A stretch of DNA of 64,000 nt from Pilaira anomala (taxonomy: Eukaryota; Mucoromycota; Mucoromycetes; Mucorales; Mucoraceae). The notes below the pieces were generated by a model. That model was given only the letters and a program-made list of their open reading frames with translations. It made no database searches and was not told the origin of the DNA. Each line of letters opens with the position of its first letter. Positions within the stretch are counted from its first letter, which is position 1. The stretch spans positions 62,001 to 126,000 of the forward strand of contig JAIXMQ010000012.1 of assembly GCA_025716855.1 (NCBI GenBank), given 5' to 3'. Both the position numbers and the translations under genes were made by a program. Shown here piece by piece: positions 1-10,862 of the stretch.

Positions 1-1714
1 GAGGAGGACATGACGCTAAAGCAGAATATAAGTTTTAGAACGTTGATTAAAACCAGATAAATTACAAAACCTACGAAAAGAGACAGTATGGCAGTAATAT
101 AATCAGCCAATTGCGAACCAGAGCCGTTGTTTGGAATGATTGTTTCCTTCTTCATATAATGTATCAGACGATCATCAATTAATTTGGTTCCGTATATGCG
201 AAGAGTCAGCTTGTTGAAGTGGCATGAGATAGATTCAATATAGTAAGAACATTCTTTGTAGGGGAGTAGGGTCAACCAATAATTCAATGAGCTGCTTCTC
301 ACGAGATCTGCCTTTTCGATGTCGATTTCCGATTTCTTTTCCTTTGGTTTATCCTCACAGAACAACTGCTCGAAATACCTGTCATTAGAGTTGGACTCTA
401 AAATGAAATCAAGTCTACAATTTTTTTGTCCTGTGGGCAATTGCTTTAACTCCTTCAGAGTCTTGATTATCACAGATTCGCATTCAGCACTACAAGGAAA
501 AAATGAGAAGTTGAGCAACTGCGTGATTGGAGTCATTTAGAAATCCTTACCGTTTGCTTTCAAAGAGATTGCTTGACAGAAATAAGAGATCAAATGCCTC
601 ACTATACACATTTACTCTATACCAGCATTCGTTGTGATCCCTCTTTAAGTGATCATATTTATGCAAGACAACACTATTGGAATAACGCGATTAAAAAAAA
701 AAGAGACATGCTAAAATCAATATCCTATCCAAGTACTTACAACTTCTCCACCAGCAATTTGATAAAAACTAGTTCATCAGCACTTTCAATAACACTAATT
801 GATTCAATACTTTCAATAAAATCGTCCATTTTTTTTGCTTCGGATATTTTCTTTAACAGTGCATGCTCTTCAGCCTTGAGTAGCGGGATCAGCAATACAT
901 GCAGCTTCTTCGTGATCCTATTGGCTATAGCTTCTAATCTTCGGGGGATAATGCAGCTTTGTCTAAAATCAAGGATATCCTTCAAACCACTTAAAAAATG
1001 TTAATAGAAGTTGGCTGACTATCTAAGTGTACGCTTCAACTTACCAACTATCCACAAGTAAAGCAGCTTTTTTGTAAAGACTCAATTCCTTGAAGTCTTT
1101 AGGCATAATTTTTCTTCTTCTCTTTACAGCAGATGATGATGGTAGTGGTGAGGCAACAGCAGCAGCAGCAGCAGCAGACGATGGTGATGATGAAGAGGCG
1201 ATAGCACCAGACGACACACCGATTTGATCTGTGATAGATGTCGTTAAACGACTCTTGGCGGAAGCCTCCGATTGCTAGTTTATGGATCAATATAGTCAGA
1301 TTAATATAGCTACAAGCAATATTAAAAACTTACTTTCTCCACATTGGCTTCAATTAACAAACTTGCAGGTCTTGACTTCAAAACACTACCAACCATATTG
1401 CAAAGCATATTCGCTCTTGAGATGACAAAAGGTTTACATTCGGTGTCATTTGCCTTGAGTCTCCAGACATCACAAAGCGATTCCTTCAGTATATTCATCT
1501 CGTTGGGTTCATTGATAAGATGAAAAGAGCGAGAGATATAAAGCAACAAATTCATGTTGGACCAGTTTTTATAATTAGTTTTGGAGACATGTTCAAGTAG
1601 TACTTGCACAATATCCTCCTTTTGAACTATTCATTTTTCCATAACTATGTATTCATGGGTTTACTTGAAGCCAGAATATTTACCTTCTATAAGCAGTTGC
1701 TTGGTGTCAGCCAT
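1..1714 (-). CDS. Multi-exon protein of unknown function, C-terminus cut by window edge
   Basis: I do not recognise the family. Six exons can be joined in frame: 1714-1684 (start MADTKQLLIE), 1626-1334, 1274-1045, 990-741, 673-551 and 489 to the left edge. A last intron with donor GTAGGT near 75 and acceptor near 12 is possible. All other junctions are GT..AG and keep one open frame, which argues strongly for a real gene. The N-terminal third is helical (LLEHVSKTNYKNWSNMNLLL). A low-complexity Ser/Ala linker and a basic KRRRK stretch follow at about residues 120-150, suggesting a nuclear protein. A mixed alpha/beta part follows, ending near NNGSGSQLADYITAILS. No catalytic motif is evident. 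It may be one of the large lineage-specific families of Mucorales. The upstream neighbour is the structured repeat pair at 1889-2157. Confidence 0.7.
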
Positions 1715-1888
1715 GATGCGATGAGAGTAAAGGAGTTGAAAGCTTTGTGAAAGGAACACAAAAATTATGCTGCAAAACGCGCGAAATGATGACGTAGATA
1801 GTTTACTTCATAAAAAAAAAATCGCCTTTTCTTTTGGGGGCTCTTTATCTCTCGACTACTTCAGGTAATGTTATAAACGCTTGTAGTG

Positions 1889-2157
1889 GACTAGGGTTTT
1901 CCATCTTGCTAGGTGATAGTTATGGCCGTGTATCATAGATCACTCCCTAGTCGGACATTCCACTTCCCAGCTGCATCTGAGGAGCGTAATTGCTTGGAGA
2001 TAGCATAAACTGTGTCTTGGAGGAAAATGTCCCATTCACCTACCTGAGTGATAGTTATGGCCGTGTATCATAGATCACTCCTCAGGTAGGCATGGTAGTG
2101 TGAAGGCCTCACCCGAGGGGCGTAATTGCTTGGGGGTAGAGTAGCAGGCGCACTACC
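1889..2157 (+). ncRNA. Two tandem units of a candidate structured RNA
   Basis: Two units about 135 bp apart share a 34-base identical block (1913-1946 and 2048-2081) and a second 14-base identical block, GCGTAATTGCTTGG (1984-1997 and 2120-2133). The flanking helices differ in sequence but stay complementary. Around the first block, GACTAGGG 1889-1896 pairs with 1945-1952 in unit 1, and CCTACCTGAG 2039-2048 pairs with 2081-2090 in unit 2. Around the second block, GGACATT 1953-1959 pairs with 2026-2032, and GGTAGTG 2094-2100 pairs with 2151-2157. An inner GTGAT/ATCAC stem is the same in both. A TATAAA lies at about 1872. No ORF covers it. Strand is unknown; plus is given arbitrarily. I do not recognise tRNA, 5S, spliceosomal, SRP, RNase P or known ribozyme signatures. 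It could also be a DNA inverted repeat. Confidence 0.5.
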
Positions 2158-3116
2158 GAATGCTTACTTCACTACTTTATTGATAATATGAACTGTACTA
2201 ACCCAATCTTTATACTAATATATATGAACATGATAACACTATATTGGATTGAGGCGTAATATGTGAAGAATTGTTAGTGAACAAGCATTATATACTTTCC
2301 TATTGGCTTTTCGGTGCATTGTGTGTGGTCATTTGTAAGCGATCGAACTTTTAGAATGTCTGTTTCCAAGGTGTTTAGCTATGGTATCCCAATATGCTGG
2401 CATGGGTTCTCGCTGCTGTACTTTTTGCTTGTGAATTCGGTCGAATGCTTTTGAAGTAGATAGGTATGCATACACAATTAAAAACAAAGCTTAACGTTAA
2501 GTGAGGTATTCACCTCCTAATAATAGTACTGATATCCCAGATAACTGAGGATAAGCATATAGCTGTGGTAAACGACGATAGGCTGAACTCACATCAAAGA
2601 TACTATTAAACTCTCAATTATACTCATACTCGTTACGTGAGATATATTACATTTGTCATCCCATCTATTATTCATATCCATTCATTGCCCAGTTAACTTA
2701 ACACTTAATAAAAGACTTAACTTGTTTCTTATTGAACTTCTATCATCTCTATATATTTCTTCAAATCAAAAAGTACTTCATTAAGCTCAAAAGCGTGAGT
2801 TGTAGACACGGTATTTTATGTAGTGGTGCAAGTGCAGTACACTATTATTTGGTTGACCATCACATAAATCGACTATATTTTCACTTAATGTAGTCGCACT
2901 CTTTGAAATAAGTTTGTCGCACATTTGGATGATTAACATCACCTGATGGGATAAATAATTAAGCTGTTGATGTCATTTTTAAACTGTGGAGCCATTTTTG
3001 CATGATTTTTTTTTTGAAGATTATTTAAGCAAAACCGGGGGTTCATAACGCTTCTTTTTTTCTTTTACTTTTTTTTTTAAATATTAACTCTTTAAATATA
3101 TAAACAAAAAAAAAAA
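2158..3116. other. Intergenic, no gene seen
   Basis: AT-rich DNA between the structured repeats and the Q-rich gene. All frames are broken within short distances. The last 100 bases are rich in T and A runs, as seen before other start codons in this window, and probably hold the promoter and leader of the gene starting at 3117. Confidence 0.6.
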
Positions 3117-3641
3117 ATGAATAGTGATATCCCCAAACATATTCCTGTTGACATGGCCGTCGCGCCAGACACGAAACCATTTGAACGTAAGCATGTGATT
3201 CATACAAACAAGGCCACACAGGGAGAAAGTAAGTTAGCACAACACAGTCTTTCACCAGAGAAACTTGGGGTAGTAGGCTATGTTAAGGATGTAGCAGGGT
3301 TTGTAAGAGACGTGGTTGATGAACGTCGTCATCGTCGTCGAAGTACCTCTACCTCTTCAGTTGAAGAACATAACTCAAACATGATCGAAGAAAGACAAGA
3401 GGAAAAGCCAAGACGTAGATCTTCTGCAGAAGAACAACATCATCAACATCAACAAGAACAACATCAACAGCAGCAGCAACAGTCTACTGGTTTTGCAGAT
3501 GCAGTAACTGGTTTGTTTCCTGGCGTCAATACGATTGGTAATGTGAATGCCTCCGGTTGTACACACGCAGATGAACTTCGATCTCAAATGATGCATATCA
3601 ATAATGAACATCAACACGATCATAATAATAAATTATTGTAA
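3117..3641 (+). CDS. Hypothetical Gln/His-rich protein, 174 aa, intronless
   Basis: Not recognised. One exon with a start directly after a poly-A leader. The N-terminal half holds a short hydrophobic/charged segment (GVVGYVKDVAGFVRDVV, about residues 51-67). A basic RRHRRRS patch follows, then an acidic/basic stretch and a His/Gln run (about 105-125). A second short ordered piece (GFADAVTGLFPGVNTIG) comes next, and the C-terminus is His/Asn rich. The two similar Gly/Val/Asp-rich segments flanking low-complexity sequence suggest a small disordered, perhaps stress-related protein, but no function can be assigned. It is convergent with CENP-S (130 bp apart). The frame is supported by its length and by clean flanks; the low-complexity region lowers certainty. 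Confidence 0.65.
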   Translation: MNSDIPKHIPVDMAVAPDTKPFERKHVIHTNKATQGESKLAQHSLSPEKLGVVGYVKDVAGFVRDVVDERRHRRRSTSTSSVEEHNSNMIEERQEEKPRRRSSAEEQHHQHQQEQHQQQQQQSTGFADAVTGLFPGVNTIGNVNASGCTHADELRSQMMHINNEHQHDHNNKLL

Positions 3642-3770
3642 ATTGGTTTATTTTTATTTATTTTATTTCTTCTTTTCGTCCATTATTTCTTTTGCTGTAT
3701 CAGATAATATTTCCAGCTATTTATTATAAGGGTTTTAGCTTTGGGTTTATCTAAACGTTTATAGTATAGT

Positions 3771-4314
3771 TCATACCATACTCTCATTACGTCGTGCGCA
3801 TAACTATTAAAAAAAAATGAGAATGACTGGTTTTTTATACAATTTTAAACGGTGTTACCTTGACGTCTTCCATAGAAATACCAGTACGTTTTCCATGACT
3901 ACATTTCTTTTTATGAGTTCAATTCTTATATCTTACATATTTAATTAATCATACTTTGCAAATGCCTCTAAATCAGCAGCCATTATACCTAGATCCTTAT
4001 TAACCTTTGTTTATAATTCAAAAACAAGATATATGTATATATTTACCCATTTGAGAATATACTACTTCTGCTAAAGAAGAAGTAAAAGCAGGCGTCACTT
4101 CTTTTCCCAACTTGATAGCTTTATTTTATAAACTATTTAGAACTTGAACTTGGTTTTTTTTTGTTTAGATCGATAATACCTTCCTCCTCAACAATAGTTT
4201 TCACTGATTGCCAAACAGCTGCCATCAGCTTCTAAGAATAGTATACGTAAAGCGTTGTTAGTTTCTCTTTGAAAACACCCTCTTTTGTTTCTTCTTTACT
4301 TGTGAGTCGTCCAT
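3771..4314 (-). CDS. MHF1: CENP-S / MHF1 histone-fold protein
   Basis: Six tiny exons join to an 81-residue histone-fold protein: 4314-4300, 4231-4180, 4118-4047, 3988-3955, 3898-3859 and 3803-3771. All junctions are GT..AG and the summed length is divisible by three. Diagnostic segments are LMAAVWQSVKTIVEEE, LGKEVTPAFTSSLAEVVY, MAADLEAFANHGKRTGIS and MEDVKLCARRNES. These match helix 1, helix 2 and the basic GKRT..ISMEDVKLCARRN loop of CENP-S (MHF1). The family pairs with CENP-X (MHF2) and acts with the FANCM/Fml1/Mph1 helicase in DNA repair, and at the kinetochore with CENP-T-W. Small size is normal for fungi. It is easily missed because no exon exceeds 72 nt. The start is a second-codon Asp protein (MDDSQ) with a 15-nt first exon. 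Confidence 0.88.
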
Positions 4315-4585
4315 GTTTTATGTAAAAGAAGAAAGAGAAGAAAGAATTTTATATGAAGTGACTATTCTTTTTACCTTTCGACATGTTTGCATTATTTTAG
4401 CTTTCTCACCTGACCAATGGGTAACGCCTACTTAATCGCCATAAAGGGGTGATAATAATTCAAGAAAAAGGGGAGTACAACAACAGTTCGTATATATTTT
4501 TTTTTCTCTCTCTCAATTTTGTTCTTTTTCTTTTTTTTTTCTCTCTTTTTCTCTTTCCACTTTATACCTGTATAAACAAAACAAA

Positions 4586-5612
4586 ATGCCTATACCTTCA
4601 GTATCATCTTCAGGTTCTACACAAACCTGTGTAGTTAAGGATGAGCCAGAGAAGAAGTGTAAATATGACTTTCAAACGACGATCGAAAAAAATACTATAG
4701 AAACAGATGTTTCATCTAATGACAACAGAGTATACAACTTAAAGAAGAAGCTTCTACTTCATGCTCGACGTGAAGATGAAGATAAAGTGGTGAATTTGAC
4801 GGAAGATAGACTCTGTCCTGTATCGATCAGTGGACTTTATGCTGGTTCTAAATTTTATGGTACGCAAAAGTGCGGTCAAGCAAGTTATGAAGTGGAAGTG
4901 GAATTACTCGTAAGTTTTTTTTTTTTTATATTTGTTATCTTCATATCTTAGTTTCTTATGAATCAATTAGCATGTTGATATGAAGGAAAGTACTTTAAAT
5001 GGATACTTATCAATTAAGGGCTTAACAAATGATTTTCCGGTGCTTGTTGTAAATATGGAAATCAAAAATGACTTTGAGAAATGCAATCTCATGACACACA
5101 ATTTTTTTTTATTGTTATTATTAAAAAAATAGACTTTTTTCGAAGCGGAAATAATGGGACCAAAGTATTCTTTTCATACAAGGAAGTGGCAAGCAGATCG
5201 AAAGAATGATTTATTACATTGGGTAAGTTAAAGCGTTTTTTTTTTTAAAAAAAAAATAGGAGAAAAAAGTGATGTAAGAGTACAAGAGAAAAGCTAATGA
5301 TGATGTGCATAGAAAAAATTCCCATCCTTTAAACCATATATTGATACTTTTAATAATGAGGATTTTGCCTACCATCTCACAGATGATTGTGACTTTATTT
5401 ACATGCGATGGAAAGAAATGTTTCTCGTACCAGATCATCATGTGAATACAATTAATGGCGCAAGTTTCGCAGGCTTTTATTATATTTGTTACCAGCGATC
5501 CACAAATCAAATCAAGGGCTTTTATTTCTTTCGTGGCCATAAGGATTGGTTCCAGGAATTAACGTTAAATCATGTTCAGGAACGGGCGTTTGGAAAGTTT
5601 GAATTTCGCTAG
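4586..5612 (+). CDS. GID4: GID4/Vid24 substrate receptor of the GID (CTLH) ubiquitin ligase
   Basis: Four exons: 4586 to about 4910, about 4970-5050, about 5132-5221, and about 5297-5612. The product holds the complete Vid24 beta-barrel: AGSKFYGTQKCGQASYEVEV, then a GYLSIKGLT strand, EAEIMGPKYSFHTRKWQADR, an MRWKEMFLVPDH segment, GASFAGFYYICYQ and the terminal FEFR. These are the hallmark blocks of GID4, which binds N-terminal Pro degrons (for example of gluconeogenic enzymes) for the GID RING ligase. The N-terminal 80 residues are disordered, as in the family. A donor GTAAAT at about 5050 and a poly-A tract before the acceptor at 5131 define intron 2. It is transcribed divergently from CENP-S, with 271 bp between starts. 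A T/C-rich leader (4495-4560) precedes the ATG. Confidence 0.93.
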
Positions 5613-5838
5613 GTCTTTTTTTTTTTTTTCTGCATAATAAATAATTTCGTGTTACTTTAATATTTTTCCCACCCTACTACAAATGGCGTATTTTAAAGTC
5701 AAGTATTAAATATACAATATCTTTTTTCTTCTTTTCAACAACTTGTTCTTTTTTTTTTAATGCACAATAATAATTTAGTTTATTTTTTTTGAAAGAAAAA
5801 AAAGAAAAAGAAAAAAATAGTAGTAATATAATAATAAT

Positions 5839-7156
5839 CTAAATAATTTGGATTCTGAAATGCTTTTGCAATCTGTTTTGGTTCATACCAACCTTGGTAG
5901 TGTATTCATGTCTAGTACGAAGATCCTTGAATGCTTCAGTAGGACGCATACCATGACGGCCATCTGTAAGTAATAATCTGTTGTTTTGAGAGTTACGCAT
6001 TGATTCAAATGCAGGTGCATCAGAGTATTGACCAATAAGCTTATTAATCAAGATGGAGTCTCTAGTCTCCTCAGGCTTCAACTTTTGATCGTAGTAACGC
6101 TTCATATGACGGTTACCGATGATAGAACCATTAGGTAATACTAAACTTAATTCATCGTCGGCTAAAGTTAATGAGGCTGTCAATGCTTCTAATTCAGCAT
6201 CAATATCAACATCTTCGCCTTCAATTTGAGGATAAGAAGAAGAGAAATCATAGAAATCAACCAATTCAGCAGCATCGTTATCATCGTCATATGCAATCTT
6301 ACAATGTCCTTTATCATTCTATTTAAAAATAAAAAAAAGTAAGTAAAAGGATGAAAAGGATATATAATAGAAACTTTACCATATGCTTTCTAACAGCATC
6401 AATTGATCTTAAACCTCTACCTTTGCCGTTACAGAAAATACAGACATTACCAACACTAATCTTTTCACCCAAATAACGAATAAGACCTCTTAAATCAACC
6501 AAAAACTCAATATCAGGAATGAAAAGACTATGTGTGTTGGTCATATGTGTCATATTTTCTTCAAAAGTTTCAGAACGATGGGTACAGAAAAGACAGTCAG
6601 TTTCTTCTAAACGAGGAGCAGCCTTAATCTTTTCATCAATCATAGCCATCATTTCTTCTTCTGTTGTTTCTTCTGTGACTCTTAAATCAACTTTAGGTGT
6701 TGGCTCGGCTACCTTTACAACCTTGTTTTCAACATTCTCCTTCTTTTTTAAAGCTTGCTTAGCAAGTACTTCACTATGCTTTTTAGATTGCATATGGTTT
6801 TGGTATTGGTTGTGAGATCCAAACGTCTTTTTACAGGTACCACAATAGTTGTTGGAAGTTGTGAGTTCTTTCTTTACTTCGGCTTCTTTTGCTTCACGAG
6901 CTGAAAATTTTCATAAACTGTTAGTCTTTTAAGATTCCTATAAAGAAATATATCGAGAATTTTTTTTACCTTCTGTCTTGGAGTTGAATTGATCTAATGT
7001 GACACAGGGAAGACTAACGACTTTTCTCTTCAAGTTATATCTATGCCATTCTGTTTGATAATGATTACGTTGACTTTCAGGTGTTTGGAAAGCTACTTGA
7101 CATGAGATACAAGTAAAGAGTCCTGAAGACGTTGCAGTGAATTCTTGATCTGACAT
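5839..7156 (-). CDS. REI1: REI1/ZNF622-type zinc-finger factor of 60S ribosome maturation
   Basis: Three exons (7156 to about 6970, about 6903-6380, about 6318-5839) encode a C2H2-rich protein. Finger 1 (LFTCISCQVAFQTPESQRNH) has the HYQTEWHRYNLKRK extension typical of Rei1/ZNF622. Finger 2 is YCGTCKKTFGSHNQYQNHM followed by QSKKH. Finger 3 is CLFCTHRSETFEENMTHM and finger 4 is VCIFCNGKGRGLRSIDAVRKHM. The C-terminal block HGMRPTEAFKDLRTRHEYTT is the conserved Rei1 tail that inserts near the tunnel exit. Rei1 helps recycle Arx1/Alb1 and Tif6 from cytoplasmic pre-60S particles. The ATG at 7156 is preceded by a poly-A tract and opens directly into finger 1. Convergent with GID4. Confidence 0.93.
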
Positions 7157-8051
7157 TTTGTATATAGTTTTTTATTATTTACAAAAGTTAAAAAAAAAAA
7201 AAAAAAAAAAAAAGTGAAATCTTTCCTCGCCACTTGATTTGCAAACAGTCACGCTAAAAAGCAGTTTAAAGCAAATCCTAAGTACCAGTATGAAGGATTG
7301 ACATATAAGAAGTGGTGCGTATTTTGTATGTATCGAACCGTTGAATCATCTAAATTTAGAATCATGAATTTATTTGGATAAATTTTAAGTGACTTTAGAT
7401 ATAAAACTAAGGAAACCTTTATGCTGGCATAAGCAAACGTTAATAAGTAAAACCGTCACGCTTGTGAAAGAAACCAAATGCATCTTTTGAGATATGGTTT
7501 AATCAGTTAAGGTACATTTAGTCAGTACTATGCTTTCACTGGATACTTGAATATATTACTCACTTTTTTAAGCAGTTTTGAAGATTAAGTTGTTCAGAAA
7601 AAAGAAGCTAATTTACCTCATTATTTTCAAGAAATTTGATTTGATTTTTAAGGCTGCTTGAATTGCTGTTTTTTGGTAATTATATCAAATTGGGAATGAG
7701 CTACCCATAAGATAATTCCAAACTTACTTCTAGTATCAGCTCTTCTTGAAAAATCACAACAGATGCACTTCATTTCCGAGAGTAATCGATCTTTTTGAAA
7801 AGACTTCCAATTACGCTTCATAAAGTTCAAAACGAGTATTTGTCATCAATATATATTAAACAATAAATAATCATAGTGATGAAGTAAACCTGTTTGCGAT
7901 TTATCATGTGGATGTACCAAAAAAAAATCCTATATCTCTTTTTGTTCTATTAAAACACCGACTTTTTTTTGGGAAATCGGAGCAAGTCAATTGACCCTGG
8001 AATGGAAGCAGTTCTTTTTTTCTTTTTAAATAAAATAACATGTCGGCACCA
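7157..8051. other. Intergenic, no gene seen
   Basis: A long A-run (about 7190-7213) sits just upstream of REI1. Beyond it no frame carries recognisable coding sequence. A 60-codon minus-strand frame at 7648-7830 lacks splice context and similarity and is judged fortuitous. Confidence 0.6.
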
Positions 8052-8314
8052 ATGCGTTACGAATACCTTATTTCAAGGTAACGAAAAGGAAGAAATAGTT
8101 CTAGTCATATCTAGCAAACTTTTTTTTTTTAAAAATATTAATAAATATTATTAGGTCTGGCGATATCGTCTTTTCTTTAACAGTTGGCACCTTGGCCTAT
8201 TTTTTAAATGAACGAGATAACCCAAGAGCACAAAACGGAAAGACTTTACTTGAGCTAGTTTCTAGAGCTAAAGACAAGAAGATTAGAGAAAGAGAAGCTA
8301 GAAGAGCAGTATAA
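8052..8314 (+). CDS. NCE101: NCE101-like small single-pass membrane protein
   Basis: Two exons, 8052-8077 and 8155-8314, split by a GTAACG..TTAG intron, give a 61-residue protein starting MRYEYLISRSGD. Residues about 12-27 (IVFSLTVGTLAYFL) form one membrane segment, followed by NERDNPR and a charged tail ending EREARRAV. Yeast Nce101 has the same order: a short aromatic N-terminus with LL-[GS], a D, a hydrophobic VG-L-YY segment, an ER, then HELI (here LLELV). Nce101 was described in non-classical protein export. Its biochemical role is not settled, so only family membership is claimed. The first exon is only 26 nt. The start is the only ATG that keeps the reading frame through the intron. 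Confidence 0.72.
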
Positions 8315-9223
8315 GTCGAAACGTAAACACTCCCCTCTTTTTGCTTTTGATATAAAAATAAAATCACGGCATAATATATTTTCAAAGGAAAAAAAAAATA
8401 TGTTAATTTCTATTTTATCCAGTATTTTAGTCATTGCTTCCACCATATCATCTACCTTTTACTTCAATTTAAATACAACTCAATTGCCTAGTCATTATGA
8501 ATCCAAAAAAACGTTTTTTTTTCTGTTGCAGTATCAATTGGTAAGTTTATTTTATAAATACCTGGATCAGTATTGAATCAGTTTAACAAATGGAAGTATG
8601 AATTAAAGTTATTTGACCCGTATTTTGAATTTCAAACGACACAAATACTTGGTCTCTAAACACATCTAGTACATAATTAGACCAGTATCCATCGAAAGAC
8701 AAAATCGACCAGAAAATGAAGAACGTATCTTTTGAGTAGACATAGTCATGTAACTTATATTGCATTCGGTCAAGTTACAAAACTAAATAAAACCCCATGG
8801 GTATGTTACACGTAATTTGACACGAATGCAAGTGCTAGCCAAATAAAAGATGTATGCAGCAGGCATAATTGGTAAAAAAAAAAAAAAGATGCAGGATGAT
8901 AATATGGGTATACTATGTATTTTTTTTACATAGAGAAGCATATGCTTAATTCTCATCAAGATATTACCCATCATCAATATAGAATATCCAGCAAGATATC
9001 GAAATTAAAAATCAATTTAACTGTTATGAGGTTGATTGCTATAATGATAGTTTTATGTCTCCAAGATTGTTCAAGTATGTTTTTAGGGTTTCAATGACTG
9101 TCAATTATCTGAGACAAAAAAATAAATAAACGCCTAGATTGTTAAACTTAGTACATTTTACAGGTGTATCTTTTTTTTTTTTTTTTTACTTTTTTTTTTC
9201 CGGATATATATATATATATATAA
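8315..9223. other. Intergenic with T-rich and (TA)n promoter region
   Basis: No convincing gene. A short hydrophobic frame starts at 8400 but ends in intron-like sequence with no continuation. Directly before the next gene, two T-runs (about 9172-9188 and 9192-9200) are followed by (TA)n at 9205-9221 abutting the ATG at 9224. The same T-run plus TA arrangement recurs elsewhere in the window and probably marks the core promoter/leader. Confidence 0.5.
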
Positions 9224-10791
9224 ATGCACGCACAGCAAAGAACGCTAGGTAGTCGAAGAGAAGACGAAGATGAATTGGCAGCACCTCTTTTGACAGGAAG
9301 AAGTATCCCTGCCGGTTCTAGTCCACCTGTTAAACCTACTGCGTCTCGGTCAGTTCCTCATTACAATACTTTTGCAGAACAACAACAGCAACAAAAGAGA
9401 ACGAATAAACCTAAACTTCCTATGCGTACCACCAAGATCTCACAAAAGTTAAAGTTGTTCCCTGAAGATCAACCTTGGTTAGAGGACGAAGAAGAAACCC
9501 AAGCAGATGTGTATACACAGATTGCCAAGATTCCTCATGGTATGGCAAGACAAGAAGCTGAAATGCTGAATAAAATGGATAGAAGTGAATTATCTAGAAT
9601 GACAGCTTATTGTACTGCTTCGTAAGTATTTAATTTAAATTTTTTTGTTTTTGTTATTTGACCTTGAAAGTCTAGGGCTTATCGTATGGATGCATTGATT
9701 AAATATCTTCAGTCTAAAAAAAAGACAAATGGAACAGCTCCGAAAAGATTTGATGAATGTCTCTACACACCTTATGCATTTACATATCCACTTGCTCCTC
9801 CTCAACAATCAACTGAATCAACACACGCTTCCAGTGTACAAGTATTACCTGAAATGTTTTTATTCGATTATGGTGTTTGCGTGTTTTGGGGTATGACTGT
9901 CAGGGAAGAGCAAAGAATATTAAAATTACTCGAACCCTTTGAAGAAGAAAAATTAGGTATGAGTGTATATATAAACTCATATAAAGTGAATTATGGCTGA
10001 TGGCTGTTTTTTATATGTAGAGTCTGATGATGTTGAGACAGAAGAATTCCATTATTATTATAATGAAGCCTATCAACCTCGGTAATAACACTTATAGATG
10101 CTTTATACTTTAATTAAAAATTACTAACTATTAGAATATTATAGTATTTATAACGATATTATTACGTTAAGACATCCATCTAATTACCTCATCAAACTTA
10201 CAATTGCACACGCTATTGCTCAAAGTGTCAAAATGACGTTATTTGAAAGATTAATTGATGACACAATTAATGAAACTAAATATATTCCTCAAGTGATGGC
10301 TGAAAGTGGAAATATTCCCATGTCAAGGTTATAAATATTTATCACAGAGTGAAAATAATTTATACTCATCTGTTTTGTTTATAGAACTGCAATTACGAAA
10401 AAGATTGGACAATTGTTTATTATGCGTATTAATGTTAATTTGGTTTCAAATATTTTGGATACACCAGAAATTTTTTGGTCAGAACCTACATTAGAGCCAT
10501 TATATACTGCTATCCGAGGTTATTTGGAAATATCGCAACGTGTGACCCTTTTAAATCAACGTGTAGAAGTTATCAGTGATCTTTTAGAAATGCTGAAAGA
10601 TCATTTAAACAGTTCTCATGGTAAGGGGGGGGGGGGGGGTTTTGATATATTTGTGAAAGTAGAATTAATTAATTATATTTTTAGGCGAACATTTGGAATG
10701 GATTGTTATTTGGTTAATTGCAATGGAAATCTTAGTTGCTGTTGTTACAACTTCTTTAGATGCATTTAGTTTATACTACAACAAGGAATGA
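9224..10791 (+). CDS. RMD1: RMD1/RMND1-family (DUF155) membrane-anchored protein
   Basis: About seven exons. The disordered N-terminus (LAAPLLTGRS, SRSVPHYNTF, poly-Q) is followed by RMTAYCTAS-RAYRMDALIKY and the core of the DUF155 family: LFDYGVCVFWGMT, EEQRILKLLEPFE, ETEEFHYYYN, a DIITLRHPSNYLIKLTIAHA segment, AQSVKMTLFE, RINVNLVSNILDTPEIFW and YLEISQRVTLLNQRVEVISD. The C-terminus HLEWIVIWLIAMEILVAVVT is the predicted membrane anchor of the family. Yeast Rmd1/Rmd8 and fission yeast Sif2/Sif3 are the cytosolic branch, and RMND1 is the mitochondrial branch. The lack of a clear presequence and the poly-Q N-terminus favour the Rmd1/Sif3 branch. The last intron starts GTAAG and continues into 15 consecutive G (10625-10639). 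Confidence 0.9.
10621..10681 (+). repeat. G15 homopolymer inside an intron donor
   Basis: The last intron of the DUF155 gene reads GTAA followed by an uninterrupted run of G at 10625-10639, immediately after the 5' splice site. The rest of the intron is ordinary and ends TTTTTAG near 10682. Confidence 0.8.
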
Positions 10792-10822
10792 AAAATGAAA
10801 GAAAAAAGCTGTATAATTATCG

Positions 10823-10861
<39 letters not shown>

Positions 10862-10862
10862 T

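Noticed and set aside
1097..1290. 63-codon frame with a Cys run (CCCCCCCC)
   Set aside because: Out-of-frame reading of the Ala repeat exon of the left-edge gene.
7648..7830. 60-codon minus-strand frame with four cysteines (CICCDFSRR)
   Set aside because: No zinc-finger spacing, no splice partners, no similarity; fits chance.
8400..8541. Hydrophobic frame MLISILSSILVIASTISSTF followed by a GTAAGT
   Set aside because: No downstream exon continues the frame convincingly; could be a small membrane protein start but is not supported.
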